DNA from: Planctomycetia bacterium
Lineage (GTDB): Bacteria; Planctomycetota; Planctomycetia; Pirellulales; S012-138
Direction of reading: 5' to 3'
DNA length: 41,182 nucleotides
NCBI GenBank assembly: GCA_016177915.1
Contig: JACOUI010000001.1
Span: forward strand, 1 to 41,182
The notes beneath the pieces are model-generated. The model was not told the DNA's origin. It saw only the letters and a list, made by a program, of their open reading frames with translations, and did no database searches. Positions 17,592 through 25,274 of the stretch are shown here, one piece after another. A program made the translations under genes and the position numbers. Position 1 is the first letter of the stretch. Every line of letters starts with the position of its first letter.

Positions 17592-18026
17592 TCACTTCAT
17601 CTTCGACAGGCCCGCGCGGACTTCCGCCGCCATTCGGTACTTGCTGCGAGGCTTGCCGCCCGTGAGAATGCGCTCGGCAGAGATCACGCTCTCTGGATCA
17701 ACTCCGTTTCGCTCTGCCGCAGCCCGGACGGTTTTCATTGCGTACTTGATGGATTGCGGTTGAACGCCCATTTTCTTGGCGAATTCGGACGTTTCCAGCT
17801 CAGTATCCGCGTCGCGTAGCGCGACAACCGCCTTCTTGGCGTTATCGGAGAGCGCCTTCCAAAAACCGCTGTAGTCAGCGGTCCCCGACGACTCGTTATT
17901 TCCGGCAGCGCCTGCGACGCGCCTTCTTGGGCGCACCTTGCCGGCGAGCACTTGTGTAAGACGCGCAGCTTCCTCTGGGGTTTCGCATTCATATTGGAAT
18001 TCCCCGTAGGTCACACGCACACTCAT
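17592..18026 (-). CDS. small winged-helix-like protein of unknown function inside the cassette
   Basis: A 144-residue protein with ATG 18026 and GGGAG eight bases upstream. An N-terminal beta-rich segment (VTYGEFQYECETPEEAARL, residues 5-23) and a basic Gly/Ser linker lead to a helical domain (residues 55-144): FWKALSDNAKKAVVALRDA, TSEFAKKMGVQPQSIKYAM and a basic end (GGKPRSKYRMAAEVRAGL). The second block reads like a recognition-helix pair of a winged helix. I do not recognise the family. It is divergent from the toxin-antitoxin genes and shares their 344-base intergenic region, so a regulatory or immunity role in the cassette is a reasonable but untested idea. Codon use is less GC-biased than the flanking chromosome. 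Confidence 0.6.
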   Translation of the reverse strand: MSVRVTYGEFQYECETPEEAARLTQVLAGKVRPRRRVAGAAGNNESSGTADYSGFWKALSDNAKKAVVALRDADTELETSEFAKKMGVQPQSIKYAMKTVRAAAERNGVDPESVISAERILTGGKPRSKYRMAAEVRAGLSKMK

Positions 18027-18288
18027 GGCTCAAGACTCCCAAAGCGATGCCTTCGGCATTCTAACGCGATGGCGAGTCTGTGGCAATCAGTTTCATCGGA
18101 AATGGACAATCGTAGGCGCTCTGTTGCCGCGCCGAATGGCGTTGTTTGCAGGGGAAAAGCCGTGAAATACCAGCCGTGGGGACTCCGCCCACAAAACCGC
18201 GCGTTCGCTGCCGCAAAAAACGGATTCAGCAAGTCGATACAGGCTAGGGCCTTAAGGACTCGCATCCACCGTTGTTCGCAACTTGTTA

Positions 18289-18317
18289 TTGACAAAGGGG
18301 TTGCGCGCTTGTATAAT
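18289..18317 (+). promoter_or_regulatory. perfect sigma-70 promoter of the toxin-antitoxin operon
   Basis: TTGACA (18289-18294) and TATAAT (18312-18317) are separated by exactly 17 bases, matching the housekeeping consensus at all twelve positions. Transcription would start near 18324, leaving a leader of about 45 bases before the antitoxin ATG at 18370. Such strength implies that the operon needs strong repression or that high antitoxin supply is important. Confidence 0.85.
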
Positions 18318-18348
18318 GCCATCGACCTAGTGAACGTTGCGCCAACCT

Positions 18349-18363
18349 TGGCAATCAATGCCA
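18349..18363 (+). promoter_or_regulatory. palindrome TGGCA-N5-TGCCA, candidate operator or start-site hairpin
   Basis: The inverted repeat sits between the inferred transcription start and the antitoxin ATG (18370). It could bind an autorepressor or fold to mask the ribosome binding site. A five-base arm is short, so chance cannot be excluded. Confidence 0.4.
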
Positions 18364-18369
18364 CGGCCG

Positions 18370-18945
18370 ATGACAGAGCAATCGAGAATTCCGAACGACG
18401 GAAAGCTGGAAGAATTGATCTTGTACATCGCTGCAAGGTCCGAGGGTGATTCCACGTTTGGAATCACAAAGCTCAACAAAATCCTCTTTTACGCTGACTT
18501 CCTGGCTTACGTTCAGCTTGGCCGAGCAATCACCTGGCACTGTTACCAGAAGCTTGAAAATGGCCCGGCTCCGCGCGCAATGCTTCCCGTTCTGGAAAGA
18601 ATGATGCGAAGGGGTGACGTAGTCATTGCCAACAGGACCAGCTTCGGCTACAAACAGAAGAAGGTTGTGGCGCTACGAGATGCGCAGCTTGGCGAGTTTT
18701 CAGGAGATGAAATCAGCCTCGTTGACGAGATCATCGAACGCTTCCGGGGAAAGACCGCAAGGGGCGTCAGCGACCTGTCGCACAAGTTCATCGGCTGGAA
18801 ATACACTGGATTCGGCGAAGACATCCCCTATGAAATGGCCCTTGTTCGTCGCGGCCCGCCATCCATCGAAGCTGAAAAGTACGGGGCAACGCTGACGGAA
18901 GCAGCAAGGAAGTGTTTGACTCGTGAGCGCATCGAATCTGCCTAG
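18370..18945 (+). CDS. Panacea-domain (DUF4065/SocA-like) antitoxin
   Basis: A 191-residue protein from ATG 18370. KLEELILYIAARSEGD, then FGITKLNKILFYADFLAYVQ and GRAITWHCYQKLENGPAP (residues 10-75) are the core of the Panacea domain, with the typical K-L-x-K-I-L-F-Y-A-D helix and the Y-x-K-L-x-x-G-P-x-P loop. The remainder (DEISLVDEIIERFRGKTARG, VSDLSH) continues the domain to its usual end. Panacea proteins act as antitoxins for very diverse toxins, normally encoded first in a two-gene operon. Here the toxin-like gene starts inside this gene (23-base overlap), which fits tight coupling. The consensus promoter at 18289 drives the pair. The frame is open back to 18337, but that adds only the leader region. 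Confidence 0.85.
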   Translation: MTEQSRIPNDGKLEELILYIAARSEGDSTFGITKLNKILFYADFLAYVQLGRAITWHCYQKLENGPAPRAMLPVLERMMRRGDVVIANRTSFGYKQKKVVALRDAQLGEFSGDEISLVDEIIERFRGKTARGVSDLSHKFIGWKYTGFGEDIPYEMALVRRGPPSIEAEKYGATLTEAARKCLTRERIESA

Positions 18946-19216
18946 AGACATCGTTTACGAACCTCAGTTCGATGACGAACTAGCGCAAATTCAACCCGAC
19001 TTCTGGCGCGCCGACGAAGCCATGCAAGGCGTCGAACACCTTTTGGGCCGGTTCCCGCAGGTGGGGTATCAGGTTCAGGATTCGCCTGTCTGGTACTTTC
19101 CGCTGCTAAACCCGGTTGAAGACTTTCCACCGGTCTACATCTTCTACACGTTTGACGACAAGCAGGTTTTCTTCCTCTCGATTCGGCGGATGTCCACCGG
19201 CAACGGCCATTCGTAG
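18923..19216 (+). CDS. RelE/ParE-like toxin candidate paired with the Panacea antitoxin
   Basis: A 97-residue protein from GTG 18923, overlapping the antitoxin gene by 23 bases in another frame. FDDELAQIQPDFWRADEAMQ is the N-terminal helical hairpin. VWYFPLLNPVEDFPPVYIFY followed by TFDDKQVFFLSIRRM forms the beta-sheet end seen in RelE/ParE-type toxins, with R178-type arginines near the C-terminus (IRRM). A catalytic assignment (mRNA cleavage or gyrase inhibition) cannot be made from these residues. Gene order antitoxin-toxin, overlap and the Panacea partner make a toxin role likely. A GTG start within the upstream gene would keep toxin yield below antitoxin yield. Confidence 0.7.
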   Translation: MSASNLPRDIVYEPQFDDELAQIQPDFWRADEAMQGVEHLLGRFPQVGYQVQDSPVWYFPLLNPVEDFPPVYIFYTFDDKQVFFLSIRRMSTGNGHS

Positions 19217-19281
19217 CCGCCCTCACCCTCCCGCCCCCTTCCGTGTCTTGACCTCTGCCCGAAGGTCAGGGTCCGGGGTTG

Positions 19282-19297
19282 AAATTAGGACACTACC
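19282..19297 (-). repeat. right terminal inverted repeat of the cassette
   Basis: AAATTAGGACACTACC, exact reverse complement of 17126-17141. A small TGACCT/AGGTCA stem (19249-19268) lies just inside it, after the toxin stop codon. Confidence 0.8.
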
Positions 19298-19581
19298 GCG
19301 CTCTGGCGGTCGACAATTTCTTCGATTCAGGACGTTGATGGCGGGTCCAGCGGATTGCGACGCCCACCAGGTTGCGCGAGCTTGCCTCACCCTGCAGTGA
19401 GCCTTGTCAATCGCCGTTGGCGTCGATCATACTGCCCTGCAGGCGGCCTCGGCCGCCGCTCGGCCGCAGCGACGTGGATGAACCGCTGGCGGGGAGGGAC
19501 CGTAAACCGTCGGCGGCGCTTCGCGCAGCGTGGGGATCAACCTTCCCCGCCAGACCCATTCCCTTCAACTCCCCTGCGCGC

Positions 19582-20319
19582 ATGATCGCCGTTCACGGCT
19601 TGACGAAGCGCTTCGTAACGGGATCCAGCGAGGTCCTGGCGGTCGACCACGTTTCGTTTCAAGTCCACATGGGCGAAGTCTACGGCCTGTTGGGCGAAAA
19701 CGGGGCGGGAAAGACGACCACGCTCCGCATGATCCTGGGCCTGGTCGAGCCGACCGAGGGCTACGCCGAGATCGGCGGCGTCCGCTCCGTCGACGCCCCG
19801 GAGGCGTTCAAAAGGCAGATCGGCCTCGTGTCCACGAGCGGCGGCCTCTACCAGTGGCTCACGCCGCGCGAGGTGCTGCTCTTCTTCGCCGACCTGTACG
19901 ACGTCCCGCCGGACCGCGCCAAAGCGGAAGTCGACCGCCTGGCCGGCATTTTCGACCTGCGCTCGTTTCTCGACCGCCGCTGCGCGACCTTGAGCACCGG
20001 CCAGAAGCAGCGCGTCGTCCTGGCCCGCGCCCTCATTCACGACCCCATGATCCTGCTCCTGGACGAGCCGACGCGGGGCCTGGACGTCTTCGGCAGCAAG
20101 GTGATTTTCGATTACGTCTTGGGCCTGCGCGGACAGGGCAAGGCCGTCATCGTGACCACGCACCGCCTGCACGAGGCGGAACGGCTCTGCGACCGGTTCG
20201 GCCTGCTGCACCGCGGCAAGCTGGTGCGCGAAGGGACGCTCCACGAGCTTAAGGAGCAAAGCGGTTGCGAGTCGCTGGTAGAGATGTTTCTAAGCTCAGT
20301 CGGGCCGGCGGAAGCGTGA
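19582..20319 (+). CDS. ABC transporter ATPase, NatA type
   Basis: A 245-residue ATP-binding subunit starting at ATG 19582. Walker A is GENGAGKT (about residues 40-47), the Q-loop falls in [15 protein letters not shown], the signature is STGQKQRV (usually LSGGQ-like, here S-T-G-Q) and Walker B is [12 protein letters not shown] with the switch histidine in [15 protein letters not shown]. The closest layout is the NatA subunit of sodium-exporting ABC-2 transporters. The following gene is an ABC-2 permease-CPBP fusion whose reading frame begins at or just after this stop (GTGA overlap at 20316), so the two form one transporter. The substrate is unproven. Confidence 0.92.
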   Translation: MIAVHGLTKRFVTGSSEVLAVDHVSFQVHMGEVYGLLGENGAGKTTTLRMILGLVEPTEGYAEIGGVRSVDAPEAFKRQIGLVSTSGGLYQWLTPREVLLFFADLYDVPPDRAKAEVDRLAGIFDLRSFLDRRCATLSTGQKQRVVLARALIHDPMILLLDEPTRGLDVFGSKVIFDYVLGLRGQGKAVIVTTHRLHEAERLCDRFGLLHRGKLVREGTLHELKEQSGCESLVEMFLSSVGPAEA

Positions 20320-20354
20320 ATAACCGGAGTTCGATTGTGGTGGGGAAAAGCGAC

Positions 20355-22682
20355 ATGGCCCAGCCGTCGAATCGCGTTTCGCCCTCCACCGATGCGCCGG
20401 CGCCCGGCGCTTTGGCCTGGCGCACCCGGCTGTGGCGGCTGTGGCGGATGGCGCTCAAGGAATGCCGCGAGACGATCCGCGACCGGCGCACGATCGTCAC
20501 GCTCGTCCTGATGCCGCTGCTCCTCTACCCGCTCTTGGCGCTGGCGTTCCAGAAGTTCCTCGCCACTTCGCTCGGTCCGGCCGACGCCGTCCCGGTCTAT
20601 TTCCTGTGCTTGGAGTCCGACGAGGATGAAAGGGCGTTCACGGCGCTGCTCGCGCGGGGCGACCAAGTGCTCCGCTCCAGTCAAGGCCGCTTCGAGCCGC
20701 TGCCGTCGATCACCGTCGGCCGGCCGGGCACCAAGGACGATCCGCAGCAAACGTTGGAAAAGGCCGTAAGCGACGGCCATTACGACGTCGGGGCCAAGAT
20801 CCTCGAGCGCGCCGAAATGCCCGGCGTGCGGCGCGAGGGAATGCCCACGGTGTCGCTACGGGTGCATTTCTATTACCGCGAGGGGTCGGCCGCGAGCAAA
20901 GAGCTGCTGAATGCTCTGGACGCCCGCTGCGACGCCGCCAACGACGAATTCGTCGGGTATCGCTTCCGTCAGCTTCGTTTGCCGCCGGAAGTGCAATTGC
21001 CGCCGGCGCGCATGACGCGCGAGGCGCTCCCGTCGGGCGCGGCGCCGGCGCCTTTCTCGCTGGCCGCGCTCGTGCCTCTCGTCCTGATCCTGATGACGAT
21101 CACGGGGGCGGTGTATCCGGCCATCGACCTGACGGCCGGCGAACGCGAGCGCGGCACGCTGGAGACGCTCGTCGCGGCGCCGGTGCCGCGCCTCGGACTC
21201 TTGTTGGCCAAGTACGTCGCCGTCCTCTTTGTGGCCGTCCTCACCGCCTGCGTGCACCTGCTGGCGATGACGATCACCGTCTGGTCCGTCGGCCTCGGGC
21301 CGCTCATCTTCGGCAAATCCGGCGTCTCGCCGCTGTTGATCTTGCAGGTGCTGGGGTTGCTCCTGCTCTTCGCCTCGTTTTTCTCCGCCGTCCTGCTGAC
21401 GGTCTCCAGCTTCGCCCGCAGCTTCAAAGAGGCCCAGGCGTATCTGATCCCGCTGATGCTGGCGGCGATTGCGCCGGGACTCTTGTCGCTGCAAGGCGGC
21501 CTGGAGCTTTCCGGGGCGCTGTCGGTCACGCCCCTCGTGAACATCGTGCTCCTGGGGCGCGACCTCTTCGAGCACAAGGCGCATTTCGGCACGGCGGTGC
21601 TGGTGGTCGCGTCCACGGGAGTGTACGCGATCGCGGCGCTGGCCGTCGCTGCGCGGATCTTTGGCACGGACGCCATCCTCTACGGCAGCCAGGGTACGTG
21701 GTCGGACCTGCTCAAACGCCCCAAGCAATCCTCCGCCGCGCCGACGGTCGCCGCCGCCATGCTCTGCCTGGCCGTTTGCGTTCCCGCGCTCTTCGTCTTG
21801 GGGAGCTGGGTCATGCAATCGGGCCAGCCGGCCTCCGCCGTCGAACAACTGATCAAGAACCTCAATAGCCCGAACGCCGAGGCCCGCGCCAACGCCATCC
21901 ACAAGCTGAACCTCCACGGCAAGCTCATCGCCAACGGAATGATTCTGCTGTCGCTCTTCGCGGGGCTGCCGCTGGTGACGACCTGGCTGGGCCGCGTGCG
22001 CATGGCCGACGGCCTGGCCCTGCGCGCCCGCCTCCCGGCCATCCTGGGCTTCCTGCCGGCCGTCATCCTGGGGTTTTGCCTCTGGCCGCTGGGGCACGAA
22101 CTTTTGGTCTTGTTGCACGACTTGGGATTCGCACGGCTGCACCCGGACCTGCTCGCGCGAGCGCAAAAAATGGTCGCCATGTTCCAGGCCGTGCCGCCGG
22201 GCGTTCTGCTCTTTGGCATGGCCTTCGCGCCGGCGCTGGCCGAGGAGTTGTTCTTCCGCGGCTTCCTGTTTAGTGCGCTGGCGGCGCGCCGCTCGCCGTG
22301 GTTCGTGATCCTGACGACGGCGGTGCTGTTCGGCTTGATGCATCTCGTGACCGAGGTGCTCGTCGTGCGCCTCGTTCCGACCATGGCGCTGGGGGTCGTG
22401 CTGGGCTGGCTGCGCCACCGCACCGGCAGCATCTGGCCCGGGGTCGTATTGCACTTCTGCCACAACGCCCTGCTCGTGATGGCGGCCCGCTATCAAGAGG
22501 GCCTGGCACGCATGATGCATGGCGTCGCCCAGTCGCAGGAAAGCCTGCATCTCCCCGGATACTGGATCGCGGCGGCGGCGGCAGGCGCGGCGCTGGGCAT
22601 CGGCCTGACGCTGCTCTTTTGCAGGGCTGGAACGCAGAGGGCCCCCGCGCCGGGCATGGAAGCGCCGGCTGAGGCCGGATAG
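20355..22682 (+). CDS. ABC-2 permease fused to a CPBP intramembrane metalloprotease
   Basis: A 775-residue membrane protein. Residues about 1-430 are a NatB/ABC-2 permease: TLVLMPLLLYPLLALAF as first helix, a large extracytoplasmic region, then a helix bundle with DLTAGERERGTLETLVAAPV, the ABC-2 coupling segment. Residues about 480-770 form a second bundle ending in a CPBP (Abi/CAAX-protease) domain: AEELFFRGFLFSAL is the E-E-x3-R motif, FGLMHL the second and HFCHN the third metal motif, so the protease site looks complete. This fusion is known in planctomycetes. ATG 20355 is chosen for its GGGGAAA site; GTG 20316, overlapping the ATPase stop, is a real alternative. The protease could process the transporter's cargo. 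Confidence 0.88.
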   Translation: MAQPSNRVSPSTDAPAPGALAWRTRLWRLWRMALKECRETIRDRRTIVTLVLMPLLLYPLLALAFQKFLATSLGPADAVPVYFLCLESDEDERAFTALLARGDQVLRSSQGRFEPLPSITVGRPGTKDDPQQTLEKAVSDGHYDVGAKILERAEMPGVRREGMPTVSLRVHFYYREGSAASKELLNALDARCDAANDEFVGYRFRQLRLPPEVQLPPARMTREALPSGAAPAPFSLAALVPLVLILMTITGAVYPAIDLTAGERERGTLETLVAAPVPRLGLLLAKYVAVLFVAVLTACVHLLAMTITVWSVGLGPLIFGKSGVSPLLILQVLGLLLLFASFFSAVLLTVSSFARSFKEAQAYLIPLMLAAIAPGLLSLQGGLELSGALSVTPLVNIVLLGRDLFEHKAHFGTAVLVVASTGVYAIAALAVAARIFGTDAILYGSQGTWSDLLKRPKQSSAAPTVAAAMLCLAVCVPALFVLGSWVMQSGQPASAVEQLIKNLNSPNAEARANAIHKLNLHGKLIANGMILLSLFAGLPLVTTWLGRVRMADGLALRARLPAILGFLPAVILGFCLWPLGHELLVLLHDLGFARLHPDLLARAQKMVAMFQAVPPGVLLFGMAFAPALAEELFFRGFLFSALAARRSPWFVILTTAVLFGLMHLVTEVLVVRLVPTMALGVVLGWLRHRTGSIWPGVVLHFCHNALLVMAARYQEGLARMMHGVAQSQESLHLPGYWIAAAAAGAALGIGLTLLFCRAGTQRAPAPGMEAPAEAG

Positions 22683-22806
22683 TCCAGCGACCCCGCGTTG
22701 ACTGGACGGCAGTTCAGTTGCCCGCGATCGTTTCCAGCCGTTTCGATTTTTGAGGGCGAGAAGATTCCGCAAGAAGGACTTGGCCCGTGGTAACTACACT
22801 TCCAGC

Positions 22807-23388
22807 ATGAGCTTGCCAGCGACAGCCAACGGTCGCCCGCACGGGGTTTCCCCGTTTGGGGGCACGATCGACTGGGAGAAGGCGCTTGCGCAGCACGGTC
22901 GATGGCTGCGCACGGTGGTCGTTGCGCGTTTGGGCGAGCCGCAGGCGGCGGACGAGGTCATGCAGGAGGTGGCCCTGGCGGCCGTGCGGCAGAGCGCGCC
23001 GATCGCCGATCCAGCCAAGGTGGCGCCGTGGCTCTATCGTCTGGCCGTGCGGCAAGCGCTTCTCTACCGCCGCAAGATGGGACGGACGAGGCGCCTGGCC
23101 GACCGCTTCGCGCACCGCGGCCTGCACGAAACGGCCCGTGCCGCCGACGACCCGCTGGTCTGGCTCCTGGCCGACGAAGAGCGGGCGATGGTGCGGTCGG
23201 CGCTCAAGCGGCTGCCGCGGCGCGACGTGGAAATCCTGCTCCTCAAGTACTCGGAGAGTTGGTCGTATCACCAGATCGCGGCGCATCTGGGGATCGGGCA
23301 TAGCGCGGTGGAGGCGCGCTTGCATCGGGCAAGAAAGCGGCTCAGGGACGAGCTTGTGGCCATGAGCGTCATTGAGGCAACGGCATGA
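22807..23388 (+). CDS. ECF-type RNA polymerase sigma factor, second module
   Basis: A 193-residue protein. Region 2 (about residues 20-95) contains EPQAADEVMQEVALAAVRQS and APWLYRLAVRQALLYRRK. Region 4 (about residues 130-185) contains ALKRLPRRDVEILLLKYSES and the helix-turn-helix HQIAAHLGIGHSAVEARLHR. ATG 22807 is preferred; the frame is open to 22750. Its stop overlaps the next gene's start (ATGA at 23385-23388), as in many sigma/anti-sigma pairs. It resembles the module at 1277 in layout, but the two sigma factors differ clearly in sequence, so they are not a recent duplication. Confidence 0.9.
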   Translation: MSLPATANGRPHGVSPFGGTIDWEKALAQHGRWLRTVVVARLGEPQAADEVMQEVALAAVRQSAPIADPAKVAPWLYRLAVRQALLYRRKMGRTRRLADRFAHRGLHETARAADDPLVWLLADEERAMVRSALKRLPRRDVEILLLKYSESWSYHQIAAHLGIGHSAVEARLHRARKRLRDELVAMSVIEATA

Positions 23389-23627
23389 ACGCGAGCGAAT
23401 CGAACAAAACGTCGGCCGGCCAGCGGGCGGTGCGGGTGCTGCCGGGCTGGCTTGCGGGCGACGACCTGGAGCCGTGGCTCGACCGGCTGGTCGACGGCGA
23501 GCTGGACGGCCCTTGCCAGAAGCAGTTCCTGTCGAAGCTGGACGACGTCCCCGGCGGCTGGCGGCGGTGTGCCCTGGCATTCCTCGAATCGCGGGCCTGG
23601 ACGGCCGCGCTGCGCGACGCGCTGTAA
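23385..23627 (+). CDS. anti-sigma factor, N-terminal half, ended by an in-frame stop
   Basis: An 80-residue frame beginning in the ATGA overlap with the sigma gene. WLDRLVDGELDGPCQKQFLS and GGWRRCALAFLESRAWTAAL form the cytoplasmic sigma-binding segment common in planctomycete anti-sigma factors (D-G-E-L followed by W-R-R-C-A-L-A-F-L-E). In such proteins a membrane helix should follow. Here a TAA at 23625-23627 ends the frame, yet the very same frame continues after it into a membrane protein (23637-24146). A single CAA-to-TAA change would restore one 253-residue protein. It may be a nonsense mutation, a sequencing error or a genuine two-protein arrangement. Confidence 0.75.
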   Translation: MNASESNKTSAGQRAVRVLPGWLAGDDLEPWLDRLVDGELDGPCQKQFLSKLDDVPGGWRRCALAFLESRAWTAALRDAL

Positions 23628-23636
23628 GCGGCGTCC

Positions 23637-24146
23637 GTGAGAACGACCTCCGCGACCAAGGCCGTGGCGAAAGCCGGTCCGCCTCCGGCCGGTCCGGCGA
23701 AACGGCGCTTCGCCGGCTTGGTGCCCTGGCTTTCGCGGTTGGCCGTGGCGGCGAGCTTCCTCGTGGCCTTCGGCCTGGGCCTTCGAATCCAGGGATATCT
23801 TGAGCGGAACGACACACCGACGACGTCCGTGGCATCGGACACATTGCCGCCCACGACCCCGGCGGCCATGCAGGACGAGCGCTGGGACACGGTGCGGCTG
23901 GTCGTCGACGAGCAGGAAGGCGCACCTGGGCAGATCGAAGTTCCCGTGGTCGAAGGCCCCGATGCGCTGCAATGGGTCACGTCCCGCCCGCCGGCCATGC
24001 CGCCGCACGTCGCCGGCGAGCTGCGCAGCCAGGGCTACGACGTCTTGACCGAGCGGCATCTCATCTACGTCGATCTGGAGGACGGCCGGCGCGTCGTTTT
24101 CCCTGTCGATGAAATCAAGGTGCAGCTCGTGCGCCGGGCGCAGTAA
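23637..24146 (+). CDS. anti-sigma factor, membrane half, in the same frame as the preceding ORF
   Basis: A 169-residue frame from GTG 23637. A basic, Ala/Pro-rich segment leads to one membrane helix (WLSRLAVAASFLVAFGLGL, about residues 31-49). An extracytoplasmic domain of about 110 residues follows (WDTVRLVVDEQEG, HVAGELRSQGYDVLTERHL, IYVDLEDGRRVVFPVDEIKV). It starts nine bases after, and in frame with, the stop codon of 23385-23627. The domain order (sigma-binding part, helix, outer sensor part) is exactly that of one transmembrane anti-sigma factor. GTG 23637 has no clear ribosome binding site, which argues against independent translation. Confidence 0.75.
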   Translation: MRTTSATKAVAKAGPPPAGPAKRRFAGLVPWLSRLAVAASFLVAFGLGLRIQGYLERNDTPTTSVASDTLPPTTPAAMQDERWDTVRLVVDEQEGAPGQIEVPVVEGPDALQWVTSRPPAMPPHVAGELRSQGYDVLTERHLIYVDLEDGRRVVFPVDEIKVQLVRRAQ

Positions 24147-24227
24147 GCGGAACGATTCGAGAAGCGCGCAATAACGTCGCCAGTGCGTCAAACACATAAG
24201 ATCACGATTTCTTTCAAAGGAGCGAAC

Positions 24228-25241
24228 ATGAAGACCGGTCGATTGCAGGGCGTTTGGGGATGGCTGGGGTGCGTGGCGGCGATCCTCATTTCCGGGCCGA
24301 TGCTCTCCGCTCAGGAGCCGCCGGAGGGGGCCCTCGAGATTCCCCTCAAGCTGGAACTGCAGGGCTTTCCGGACGAAGCCCACGAGTTGTTCGTCGCCGC
24401 GCAGCCGTCGGTCCGGAATTTCTGGGTCGGGCTGATCACCGATCCCGCCGACGAAACGCTGCGGGCGCAGCTTGGGATCGAGGAGGGGGGCCTCGTCGTG
24501 CGCGAGCCGGTCAAGGACGGCCCGGCGGCCAAGGCCGGCATCGAAACGCACGACGTGCTCGTGCTCGTCGGCGACAAGCCGATGAAGGAGGTCGGCGACT
24601 TGATCCAGGTCATCGACAAGAGCGAGGGCAAGGAGCTCAAGTTCGTGATCGTCCGCAAGGGACAGAAAATGAACATTGCCGTCGTCCCGGCCAAGCCGCC
24701 GGGGAACGTCGCCGGCGTTCGCGCGGCGCCTTTCGCCAACAAGGAAGCCCTGCACAAGTGGATCCAGCAGTTCCACGGCCAGGCGCTGCCGGGGCTGCCG
24801 GCTGTGCCCGGCGGCGCGCAGCCTTTCGGGTTCAAGGTGGTGCAGCCCGGCGTCGTGGCGGGCTTTGCCGGCGCCGCCGCGAAGCTGCCCGATAACGTCA
24901 CGATCACGATCACGCGCAAAGGCTCCGAGAAGGCCACGATCACCGTGCAGAAGGGCGAGAGCACGTACAAGGTGACCGAGGACAAGGTCGGCGACCTGCC
25001 GGAGGACGTGCGGGAGCACGTCAAGCGGATGCTGGGCACGGCCGGCGTGAGCCTCGTGACGAAGTACCATGCGCTCGCGCAAGGCGCTCCCGGAGCGCAC
25101 GCCGCGCACGCGCTGGGGGGGGCCGTCCGTCTGCCCGACGCCACGGGCGACTCGGCGGAGTTGAAAAAGGAACTCCAGGAGCTCAAGAAGCAGCTCGAAG
25201 AGCTGCGCAAGGCCGTCGAGGAGCTGAAGGAGAAGAAGTAA
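24228..25241 (+). CDS. exported PDZ-domain protein with C-terminal coiled coil
   Basis: A 337-residue protein. ATG 24228 has a strong GGAG site seven bases upstream. A signal peptide (GWLGCVAAILISGPMLSAQ) is followed by a PDZ domain at about residues 60-150, with FWVGLITDPADETLRAQLGI as the binding strand, PVKDGPAAKAGIETHDVLVL as the typical A-A-x-A-G-I turn and HDVLVLVGDKPM as the following strand. The middle region (about 170-270) is beta-rich (NVTITITRKGSEKATITVQK). The end is a regular coiled coil (ELKKELQELKKQLEELRKAV). No protease domain is seen. It follows the second sigma/anti-sigma unit, so it may be the envelope sensor or target of that regulon. A terminator lies 34 bases after the stop. 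Confidence 0.85.
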   Translation: MKTGRLQGVWGWLGCVAAILISGPMLSAQEPPEGALEIPLKLELQGFPDEAHELFVAAQPSVRNFWVGLITDPADETLRAQLGIEEGGLVVREPVKDGPAAKAGIETHDVLVLVGDKPMKEVGDLIQVIDKSEGKELKFVIVRKGQKMNIAVVPAKPPGNVAGVRAAPFANKEALHKWIQQFHGQALPGLPAVPGGAQPFGFKVVQPGVVAGFAGAAAKLPDNVTITITRKGSEKATITVQKGESTYKVTEDKVGDLPEDVREHVKRMLGTAGVSLVTKYHALAQGAPGAHAAHALGGAVRLPDATGDSAELKKELQELKKQLEELRKAVEELKEKK

Positions 25242-25274
25242 CGCCGCAGCAACAGTCGCGTTACGCTGCCAATG

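Larger units (their letters stand above)
18027..18369. other. 343-base divergent intergenic region of the cassette
   Basis: This separates the minus-strand winged-helix-like gene from the toxin-antitoxin operon. It contains the consensus promoter at 18289-18317 and a TGGCA-N5-TGCCA palindrome at 18349-18363. The left half shows no further recognised signal. Confidence 0.5.
17126..19297. mobile_element. inverted-repeat-bounded cassette carrying a Panacea toxin-antitoxin pair
   Basis: GGTAGTGTCCTAATTT at 17126-17141 is repeated as its exact reverse complement at 19282-19297, a perfect 16-bp terminal inverted repeat. If the element ends are taken as GTGTCC, both sides are flanked by TA, which would fit the TA target duplication of IS630/Tc1-like transposons; the outer GG/CC match may be chance. 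The interior is visibly AT-richer than its surroundings and has different codon use. It holds a minus-strand winged-helix-like gene, a divergent consensus promoter, a Panacea antitoxin and a RelE/ParE-like toxin. No transposase was found, so it would be a non-autonomous element mobilised in trans. The repeats are directly seen; the mobility is inferred. Confidence 0.65.

Noticed and set aside
20856..22772. 638-codon minus frame opposite the ABC permease
   Set aside because: Composition dominated by R, Q, H and G as expected for antisense of hydrophobic coding DNA.
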